48,026 nt of DNA from a virus: positions 1 to 48,026 of IMG/VR virus record IMGVR_UViG_3300037585_002041; one strand, 5' to 3'. The first letter of the stretch is position 1. Every line of letters starts with the position of its first letter. The position numbers were made by a program, and so were the translations under genes. Under the pieces are notes generated by a model. It saw only the letters and a list, made by a program, of their open reading frames with translations, was not told where the DNA came from and ran no database searches. This document shows positions 33,212 through 42,600 of the stretch, one piece after another.

Positions 33212-33226
33212 TTTTTTATATCTTTG
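33212..33226 (+). promoter_or_regulatory. Bacteroidetes-type promoter
   Basis: TATCTTTG at 33219-33226, exact -7 consensus for Bacteroidetes, preceded by CTTTTTTA. It lies 28 bases before the start codon at 33255 and just after a terminator. Confidence 0.65.
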
Positions 33227-33254
33227 TAGCATATTAACTTAAAAAAAATTATAA

Positions 33255-34436
33255 ATGGATTCATTATTTGAAAAAATTAAAGCATCATTTAAATGGAAAA
33301 AAACATCTGATTATTGTGCAGAAAAACTAGATATGACAGTAGAGGATTATGACAAACTAAAAGACTATGTTAAGTCACAAGAATTGTTAGAAAACTCTGC
33401 AACATCATATGAATACAATTTAGAGAAAGGTGAAGCAAAAATGGAAACAATAAGTTCTTCTGAACCAAAATCTCCTGAAGAAATAATTGATGTATTAAAC
33501 ATTGACACTACACAATGGAAACTGTCAAGCTATTGGAATAAACAAATGGGTGATCATTGGAGAGTATCTGCAATGGTTACAAGACTAAAAGATAATGAAG
33601 TAGATAATGTTGCTGAATTATTAAAAGGATTCAAACCAAAAAAACATAAATTAGTTAAAAGGATTAAAACTCCAGGTAAAATAAAAACGGCTGGAGTTTT
33701 ATCATTACAGGATATACATTTTGGAAAAGAAGGTAATGAAACTATAGATAAAGATTTTGAAGAAACAATTATAGATCTTGCTGATAGAGCAACTAGTTCA
33801 CATCATCTTGAAAAATTATACTATGTAGTAGGGGGTGATTTAATTAACATGGATACATGGAATGGATCTACAACTAGTGGTACTCCATTAGATAATTGTT
33901 CTACTGCTACAGAAGCTTATATGCAAGCATTTGATGCATTACAATGGAGTATAAATTATCTTAAACAATTTTGTGATGAATTACAAATAGTTTATATACC
34001 AGGTAATCATGATAGATTATCATCATTTCATTTAGCACATGCTCTCTCAAAATGTTTTAATGATTCTAATATAATATGGGATGTAGTTTATCTTGAGAGA
34101 AAAGTATTCACATATGGAGATAATTTCTTTGCTTTTGAACATGGTGATGTTAATACTAAGAATTCATTATTAGTATACTCTATGGAATATCCAAGAGAAT
34201 GGGGTAAGACATTGTATAGAACATTATATACAGGACATTATCATCATAAGAAAAAAATAGAATACATAACTGAACATGAAAAGACTGGTTTCATGTTAAA
34301 GATTTTACCAAGTTTATCACGTACAGATTATTACCATTATCATAATAAATTCATAGGATCAAGAAGATCTGGTGTGTTATCTTTACATACACCTAATAAA
34401 GGAGAAATATGTGAATTAACTTATTCTCCAGAATAA
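33255..34436 (+). CDS. Calcineurin-like metallophosphoesterase
   Basis: A 393-aa enzyme with all core motifs of two-metal phosphoesterases: DIHFG (about 153-157), GGDLIN (about 193-198), GNHDR (about 249-253), EHGD (about 295-298) and GHYHHKK (about 326-332). These hydrolyse phosphomono- or diesters. Residues 1-145 are a helical extension with a Lys-rich hinge. The protein lies in the tail-gene region with its own promoter, so it may be a virion enzyme or late gene, or it may act on DNA/RNA ends or nucleotides. The exact substrate is unknown; no exonuclease partner (SbcC/Rad50) is in the window. Confidence 0.85.
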   Translation: MDSLFEKIKASFKWKKTSDYCAEKLDMTVEDYDKLKDYVKSQELLENSATSYEYNLEKGEAKMETISSSEPKSPEEIIDVLNIDTTQWKLSSYWNKQMGDHWRVSAMVTRLKDNEVDNVAELLKGFKPKKHKLVKRIKTPGKIKTAGVLSLQDIHFGKEGNETIDKDFEETIIDLADRATSSHHLEKLYYVVGGDLINMDTWNGSTTSGTPLDNCSTATEAYMQAFDALQWSINYLKQFCDELQIVYIPGNHDRLSSFHLAHALSKCFNDSNIIWDVVYLERKVFTYGDNFFAFEHGDVNTKNSLLVYSMEYPREWGKTLYRTLYTGHYHHKKKIEYITEHEKTGFMLKILPSLSRTDYYHYHNKFIGSRRSGVLSLHTPNKGEICELTYSPE

Positions 34437-34465
34437 TCTAGTTTTAAACTTTTATAACTGACTTA

Positions 34466-34480
34466 TTTTTTGTAAATTAT
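34466..34480 (+). promoter_or_regulatory. Promoter-like element with very short leader
   Basis: TTTTTTGTAAATTAT (34466-34480) fits the family, with one change in the core. Start codon ATG lies at 34494, so the mRNA leader would be under 10 bases, close to leaderless. Confidence 0.5.
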
Positions 34481-34493
34481 AACTGTATAATGT

Positions 34494-35012
34494 ATGTTAA
34501 ACAACTTTAAAAAACCTAATTTAAAAAAACCTAGGTATAGAGAAAAAGTATATGGACTATTAAACTTAAAAACTTTAGCAGATTTTAAAGAGAAATTTCC
34601 AATATACGCAAATATAGATGATAGTAAACTTAAAAAAATAATAAAATCTTTTAATGGTAAAATATGGAGTAATGTAATAGATAATAGAAACGGTGTTAAA
34701 CTACCTGATAGCCTAGGGTACTTATTTATAGGAACCTGTCCTCCACCTAAGAGTGTGAATACAGATTATTCAGTTTCCAAGAAGTATGGAAAAGTAATAC
34801 AAAATAAGAACTGGGAAACAGATGGTAATATAGGTAAAATCTTTTACACAAATTATTCAACTAAGTACCGTTTTAGAAATAGAGAACTCTGGCAATTTAC
34901 TGCCATTAGACAATTTAAGAGAGCTGTTGCAAAGATGTATCCTAAACAATGGAAAAAATATATTGTGATGGGTAATAAAAAAAGAGTTGCAGATATGTAT
35001 AAAAAAGAATAG
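34494..35012 (+). CDS. Hypothetical basic protein
   Basis: A 172-aa basic protein. Around residue 50 is LKKIIKSFNGKIWSNVIDNR followed by GVKLPDSLGYLFIGTC, then GKIFYTNYSTKYRFRN and a Trp/Lys-rich end. Proteins with this pattern occur in the structural region of related Bacteroidetes phages, but I know no function. Its pI would be very high, consistent with nucleic-acid or capsid-interior contact. It ends 2 bases before the ring-like gene, so it belongs to the tail-assembly unit. Confidence 0.55.
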   Translation: MLNNFKKPNLKKPRYREKVYGLLNLKTLADFKEKFPIYANIDDSKLKKIIKSFNGKIWSNVIDNRNGVKLPDSLGYLFIGTCPPPKSVNTDYSVSKKYGKVIQNKNWETDGNIGKIFYTNYSTKYRFRNRELWQFTAIRQFKRAVAKMYPKQWKKYIVMGNKKRVADMYKKE

Positions 35013-35014
35013 AA

Positions 35015-35689
35015 ATGACAACTATAGGAGAAATTATATCAAGAGTAAGGAATCAAATAAAAGGAGAAATTCAGGATGCTTTTTTAACTGACAGATTTCT
35101 CTACAGTATGATAATAAAGTTTGCGCAAACATTAATGAGAAGACAAGACCACGTCAATAAACTCATGAAATTTAATAGTGTTTGGCAAACTTTACCTTTT
35201 TTAGAATTAATAGATGTAGATAAAGTTGAAGCAGATTGTTGTGGTGTAGTAAGTGGAGTGACTATTAAAAGAACTAAAGATAAACTTCCAACATTCTTTG
35301 AAGGATATTGGGGACCTTTAATTAGAACAATATCATCTATAGATGGATCAATAGAATGTCAACCAACACAACCTGGTACATTTACATCTATGAGTAAGAC
35401 AACTTCTTTTAGATATAATAAATCAAAGTATTTCTGGTTTCTAAATGATTATATATACTTACCAAATGTTGATTGGGATGCAATAAAATTAGAAGGTGTA
35501 TTTGAAAAAGACATATCAAGTATAACATGTGATGGAGCTGATGATTGTATTCCAAGATATAAACAACAAATTAACATTCCTGAATTTCTTTATTCTGAAA
35601 TAGAAGCTCAAATAATACAGACATTAGCTACTAGAATGCAAATACCTCAAGAAGATGCAAGTAATAATAAAAATGTAAATAGATATTAA
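35015..35689 (+). CDS. Ring (neck/tail) protein-like
   Basis: A 224-aa protein directly before another ring-like gene and the muzzle-like gene, the order found in crAss-like phages. The N-terminal helix (IGEIISRVRNQIKGEIQDAF, residues 4-23) and the helical C-terminus (PEFLYSEIEAQIIQTLATRM) enclose a beta region with SFRYNKSKYFWFLNDYIYLP. In crAss-like virions several such rings stack between portal and muzzle. The assignment rests on gene order, size and recognisable style. Confidence 0.65.
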   Translation: MTTIGEIISRVRNQIKGEIQDAFLTDRFLYSMIIKFAQTLMRRQDHVNKLMKFNSVWQTLPFLELIDVDKVEADCCGVVSGVTIKRTKDKLPTFFEGYWGPLIRTISSIDGSIECQPTQPGTFTSMSKTTSFRYNKSKYFWFLNDYIYLPNVDWDAIKLEGVFEKDISSITCDGADDCIPRYKQQINIPEFLYSEIEAQIIQTLATRMQIPQEDASNNKNVNRY

Positions 35690-35691
35690 AA

Positions 35692-36606
35692 ATGGGTTTA
35701 TCACATAAATATAGAACGTTTGATCAATTACTAGAAGATGTAAAAGTAGATTTCTCTACATATGATCTAGAAGGTATGATTGAACCTCAACAATTAATTA
35801 AAGTTGCTACTAAAGTAAATTATGATCTAGGTTTAAGAATTCATCAGAGTAAAGAATCTATTATTGATGTTGAACATAATAAAGCTCAACTCCCTTCAGA
35901 CTTTAAAACACTTAATTATGCTTTTGTATGTAGTAATTATCAAGTAGTAAATACAGCTCCATCAGGTACACATACAGATACTACACAACCAAAGTGGACA
36001 CCAGATCCAAGTCAACCACATGTGTGTACAACGCCTGAAGATTGTGAAAATGTATGTGTTGTTAAAACATGCCCAACAGATATAGGTAAAGGTGTTACTA
36101 CATATAGTGGAGAATATATTGTAATACAAAGAATGAATGCATCAACATATAGAGAATATACAAGTTTCTTTCCTTTACGTATAACAAATACAGCTCATGT
36201 TAGTTGTGAATGTCCAAATTTAAATACACAGTCTCATAATCTTGCTGAAATACAAGATGATTATTTACTCACAACATTTACTACAGGTAAAGTATATTTA
36301 AGTTATCAAGGTATATTAGAAAATAATGATGGAGAATTATTAGTTCTTGATCATCCCTATTGTAATGAGTATTATGAGTATGCCCTTAAAGAAAGAATCT
36401 TAGAAAATATGATATTTGGTGGAGAACAAGTAGCACAACAATTAGGTTTAATTCAAGCTAAGTTAAGAGCTGCAAGAAATAACGCACTTAGTTTTGTTAA
36501 CACTCCTGATTTTGAAGAAATGAGAAAGCTATGGGAAGTTAATAGAAGAGCTCAATATCATAATTATTATGATATGTTTAGAAGTGAAGCTCCTAATAGG
36601 AGATAA
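35692..36606 (+). CDS. Ring (neck/tail) protein-like
   Basis: A 304-aa protein. Its N-terminus (HKYRTFDQLLEDVKVDFSTY, then MIEPQQLIKVATKVNYDLGL, residues 5-52) is a hallmark I associate with crAss-like connector/ring proteins. The middle (about 95-190) is a Cys-rich insertion (CTTPEDCENVCVVKTC) that looks like an added loop. The C-terminus is helical with RILENMIFGGEQVAQQLGLI. It lies 2 bases after the first ring gene and 11 before the muzzle-like gene, so the three are co-produced. Confidence 0.75.
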   Translation: MGLSHKYRTFDQLLEDVKVDFSTYDLEGMIEPQQLIKVATKVNYDLGLRIHQSKESIIDVEHNKAQLPSDFKTLNYAFVCSNYQVVNTAPSGTHTDTTQPKWTPDPSQPHVCTTPEDCENVCVVKTCPTDIGKGVTTYSGEYIVIQRMNASTYREYTSFFPLRITNTAHVSCECPNLNTQSHNLAEIQDDYLLTTFTTGKVYLSYQGILENNDGELLVLDHPYCNEYYEYALKERILENMIFGGEQVAQQLGLIQAKLRAARNNALSFVNTPDFEEMRKLWEVNRRAQYHNYYDMFRSEAPNRR

Positions 36607-36617
36607 TTAAGTAAGAA

Positions 36618-39600
36618 ATGGCAAAAAAACAAAAGAAGCAGCAAGCAGCTAATAATAGCTTACCGCAGAATACTTCATCAACAGAGTCTAACTTGTTCAT
36701 GAAAGGTATGATTAAAGATACCTTTAGTTCAATATCATCAAAGGAAGTATGGGAGCATGCTGTTAATGCCATTAATAATTCCATTGATGGAGATACAGGA
36801 GTCATAGGAAATGAACCTGCAAATTTTGAATGTGCAGAGATACCATATACAATAATAGGTTCAATACATATATATGGAGATCATTGGGCTATATTCTCTA
36901 CAGATAATTTCTCTTCTGAAATAGGAACTTTTGATGATAGTAAATGTGAATACATAAGATTAGTAAATGATCCTTGTTTAAATTTTAATAAGGAACATTT
37001 AATTATAGGAGCATCTAAAGAAAATTTTGAATGTAAATACCAATTATATTGGGATGATGGTATAAATCCTTCTAGAACAATAATATTAGAAGATCCTCCA
37101 TATTTACAAGTAGAGACATCTGGGCCAACTATAGATGGTACTGCTTGTTCAATATATGTAAATGCAGAACCATTAACATTAGATTGTGAAAGAATTAGAC
37201 TAGCCCCATTAGTTGATACACCATGTCTTGATCTACAAAAAGCTCCAGAAGGAGGTCAACTTAGAAATGGTATGTATCAAGCATTTATAGCTTATACAAT
37301 AAATGATCAGGTGTATGGAGATTATATTGGTATATCTAATCAACAATCTTTATTTGAACATGAAGATAATGCAGGTTCATTAATATTAAGACTATCTAAT
37401 TTAGATAAAGAATTTGATCAATTCCAACTTGTAATACTTAGTAACAATCAAGAAGAAGTAGCTGCAAAAGTATTAGGTGAATATTATACAGAACAAACAG
37501 TAATCAAAATAGATTATATTGATCAGAAGTTAAAATCACTTCCTCTTGATTATCTTCCTTTACGAAGAAGTGCATATGAAAGATCTAAAGGTATGTTTGT
37601 TGTTAATGATTATTTAGTTAGAACACAACCAACAAATCAATTTGATTTTAACTATCAACCTTTTGCAAATCAAATACAAGCAAATTGGGCATCAATAGAA
37701 TATCCTGCTGACTACTATTATAACGGAGGAAATAAACCTACATTTTTGAGAGATGAGGTTTACTCATTCTTTATAAGATTTATATATAATACAGGAGAAC
37801 GTTCATCTTCATATCATATACCAGGAAGAATGCCACAGTTCTTTAATGCAGGTGGTGTAATGATAATGGAAAATAATGTAATACCTGGAGATCCTAATGC
37901 ATTAGATCCTACTGATCCTATATTTAAAGTATACAATACAGCTTGGGTATCATCACCAGCTATTAATACAACACAACCTGATGGTGGTATTTTAAGAAGT
38001 AGAGGTGCATTAGCCTATTGGGAATCTACAGAACTTTATCCACAGGATGTAACTAGATATGGTGCTAATTGTGGTATGCCAATTAGACATCATAAAATGC
38101 CTGATGAAAATACAGCTAACAATGGAACAACAGATAGAGCAACAGCAGCAGGGGATGGTATACATAATATTGCAATAGAGTTTACAAATATAGCGTGGCC
38201 TAGAGATAATGATAATAATCTTATAACTAATATAGTTGGTTATGAATTTTTAGTAGGATCACGGGAAGGACATAAATCAATCCTAGGAAAAGGTATCTTA
38301 AAGAATATGATGCAATATCAACCTACTACTCCAGGAGGAGCAGATGGTTCTTCACAATTTTTTATTCCAAATTATCCATATAATGATACAACACCTGATC
38401 CATATATAAAAGGACCTGGTGGAGGTGGAGGTGGAGCTGGAGGTTATAATAACTGGTCTGGTTCTGGATATACTGATTGGCTTTCTGGTTGTCCAGATGC
38501 AACTACAGGTATGTATAATATTTATTCAAATACTACATGTACATTTCATTCTCCAGATTTAATGTTTAATAGACCTTATTTAAATGCATGGGAATTAAAA
38601 TCATACGGTGTTTTGACAGGAACACAGACAGGTAGTTTTAAACCTTCTGAAAGACATCCAGGTGAAAAGTTGTTACGTAACTCTACAGCCGTTCTAGCAG
38701 CCTTTGTAGGTATAGGGTATGCTATATATCAAATGCGTGGTAAAACAAACACACAGATGACTACAGGACGTGTATTAGATATGGGTTATAGAGAACAAGG
38801 TTCTATTACTGCACATGGTGGAAATAGTGGTACTTTTGCTGGAGGTGGTGCAGGAGCTTGGTCACCTGTTGCTGGTGCATCATCAAATTATAATACTGGA
38901 ACTTGGACACCAAGAAGTGGGGGTGATGGTACATTTGATGCCTCAGCACCTAATCAAAATAGATGGCAATATGGTAATAGTATGGGTACTCCAACTGTGC
39001 CTATGTTTGGTGGTGGTACTGGTACTGGTGCACCTGGTACAGGAACTTATGATAATGCCTCTAATACCATGTTTCTTGGTTTTGGTGGTACTGCTGGTGG
39101 TACTCTTTCAAATAAAATGGGTTCTGATACATGGATAAATGCCCAGATCGGTCAATGGAATAATTCACCTGGATCAATAGGACCTGGTGTTACCCAAGTT
39201 CAAGAAGGATCAAGATTTAGTAATAAGCCTTTTTGGATGGGTATACTTAGTGGTGCTCAAGAATTTATGAGTTTTATAGCTGAAGGTGGTCAAGAGATAA
39301 TTGATTTAATTTATAATCTTACAAGTTGGAAACAATATGTATATAAATATAATAGTCATGGTTGGTATAGAATTACAAATCAATTACCACCAGGTACAGT
39401 ATTTAGACATCAAGTAAATACAGCAAGATATTTAAATGGAGCTATATCACAACTTACTCCTAATATTAGAATTAATAACTTAAATAGACCTACAACAGTA
39501 GCTGTAAATCTTAATGGTGCAGGATTACAAAATCCTTTTATGTTAGGGTTTGCTAATGATCAATCAAAGTTTACAATTGGAGGTGCACCAGGAACAGTAG

Positions 39601-42600
39601 ATTGGTATAATCCAGGAGGAGCAGCTACTACAGGAATTGCAGCACATTACTGTGCATTAAAATTTAATATAGATAATCAATACGGGCAATTAGAAGATAT
39701 AAAACAAATACCTATTAGAGGATGTATTGAACTTTTTGAAGATCAATTAGTTTTAGATGGAGCAGGTGATCCTATTATAAATGAATTAATAAGGTTTAAT
39801 TCTCAAATACTATTTGGAGGTGATTGCTTTATTAATAGATATACAGAAAAAGCTATTATGCCTTTCTTCTGGGACTATCTACATAAAAGAGAAAGAGATG
39901 GATTTGTTTGGGATTATAGATTATATCCTAATGTACCATATCCAAGATATTGGATGAATACAGAAAAATATAGACTTGATGAATTAACTAGACAATTAGG
40001 AGGTGTTGCCTTTATTGGTGCTGTTGCTGGTGGTTTTAATGGTGCTTTCCCTAATGATTATTATCATATGGATAGAGATCCAGCTTCTTGTGGAGGAGGG
40101 TTATGGAATGCAATAGCTGGTCTAGGTACACCAGGTTCATTATTTACTATACATGATGCATACATGTATTTACATTGTAATGGTGTTAATGATTTCTTTG
40201 TTGAATCTGAATTAAATTTAGCTCAGAGAGATCATGGAGATGACATGGAAAAAAGACATTATGATAGATTAACATTTACAGCAACAAATGATTTATTTGA
40301 TGTAGATATTTTAAAAGCAGGTAACTATTATAAGTATGATAAATCATTAAGTATAGATCAAAACTTATTCCAAACAGTAGGTTGGGGTGCTATACAAGAT
40401 AGAACTTATGATCCATTAGTAGCAGAAACATGTTATACAACATGGCATAAAAGACTTATATATTCATTACAAGCTAAGAAAGAAGCTAAGAAAGATTTTT
40501 GGAGAGTATTCCTTCCACTTAATTATAAAGAATTTAAAGATGCTGTAAACACTGTTAAACCAATTAATAAAACTGGTGCTTTAGTATTATTCCCTAAACT
40601 ATCACCACAAATATTCACAGGTAATGATGTACTTACAACTGATGCAGGAACTAAGGTTACAGTTGGTGATGGAGGTTTATTTGTAGATAGAAACTGGAAA
40701 GAATTAGTGAACTCTGATGTATCTCATGAATATGGATCATCTGAAAGTTCAAGAGGTGTATTAAATACACCAATGGGATTATTTTATATATCTCAAGAAC
40801 AAGGAAAAATATTTCAGACACAAGGAAGTCAATTAATTAATATTACTAATACAGGAATGAAGTGGTGGTTTAATAAATATTTACCATCTCAACTATTAGC
40901 AAATTTTCCTGAAATAGAACCTTGTCCATCAATGATAGATAATCCTGTAATATCTGCAGGATGTCAAACAGTATATGATACTAATAATGATATAGTATAT
41001 TTTTCAAAAAGAGATTGGTCTATGACAGATCAATACTCAAATAGTGAATGTATAGAGTATATTCCATGTGAAGGATTTTATGTGAATGAAACATTATGTA
41101 GTAGTGTAGCTCAGAATATAACATGTCCTGACGGATATAATTATAATGCAGTTACACAGATGTGTGAAAAGATTTGGACTGATGTTCCGTTTGGACCTCC
41201 CCCTCCAGCATGTGAACTTGATATTATGCTTGCTATAGATTGTTCAGGATCTGTTCCACAAAATACTAATGTTACAGCAATGCGAAATCTTGTACAAGGT
41301 ATAATTAATGTATTCTCACCTAGTATGGCATTAGGTAATACACAAATTGGTATTATGGGATGGGGTACTAGAGCTTTTGCAAGAGGTGAGTATAGTGCAG
41401 CAGCAATTGCCACTAATCCTTTATTAGGTCCTGTAGGATTAACTTATAATCCAGGATTATTAGATACTACAACAGGATGGATGAATGCATATACATGTGC
41501 TGTATATCCTACTACTTGTAATGTTACTTCAGGTACTGGATATGGAGATGCAATTTGGTCAGGTACAAATGAATTATTTAATCCTACTCCAGATACAGGA
41601 GGTGTAGGTACTAGAAATGGTGTACCTAAAAAGTTAGTAATATTAAATGATGGATGGGATGCTACTACTACTGGTACAGGTAATGTAGGATCTACTAATC
41701 CAACTGGTACTGATAGATCTGTTACACGTCCTATTTACACTAATACAGGTCAAACAGCTTCATTTGTTGCAATCCCTACAACACCACCTATGATACCAAC
41801 AGCACCTGATACTGGAGTTGTAGGTAGAATAAGTAATCCACAACCTGATAATTTAATTCAATGGATACAAACTTTTGTACATGCAAATCCACAATATCAA
41901 GATCCTATTGATCCAAATTTTATAGGACAATTTGAGATAATTCCAGGATGGTTAAAAAATAATAATACACCAACAACAGCAGAATTAAATTATGCACAGT
42001 CTGTTGCAGGAAATGATTATATTACAGGAGATCCAAATCCATTTATGGCTGGTGATTTTCAAGCTGCTAATATACCAGGAATTATAAATGATCTTGTAGA
42101 AAAGATATGTCCTGGTGTTTTACCAAACTGTGGACCTAATTGTACATATAATGCTGTAACAGAAGAATGTGACTGCATAGAAGAAGTAGATCCTATATTA
42201 GAAGATGTATTAACTTATATACCATTCCAATTAGAAAATCCAACATATTTCCAAGATGTTTCTTGGACAGTTAGTTATGATCCAAAAGCAAAAGCTTGGA
42301 TTTCATTTCATGATTGGCATCCTGAATTAACATTCAATAGTATCAATCATTTCATGACTTCTAAGACAACTACTACTGAGACACCACAATGTCCTCCAGG
42401 ATACTCATTTGTTAACGGAGAGTGTTGTCTTACAGTATCAGGTTCAGATCCTGCTAATGTATTTGTTGATTATCAACCTTCAAATGTTACTCTAGTAGAT
42501 GCTAATAGAACTGCATTTAGTCAACCTTTAGATATTGTATTTTCTATTGATTATTCAGGAAGTACAGCTGGAGGAAGTTTATATCAAACTCAAGGACAAT

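Noticed and set aside
38815-39138. Valine/leucine-rich frame within the muzzle gene
   Set aside because: Frame-shifted reading of the Gly-rich linker; no start context.
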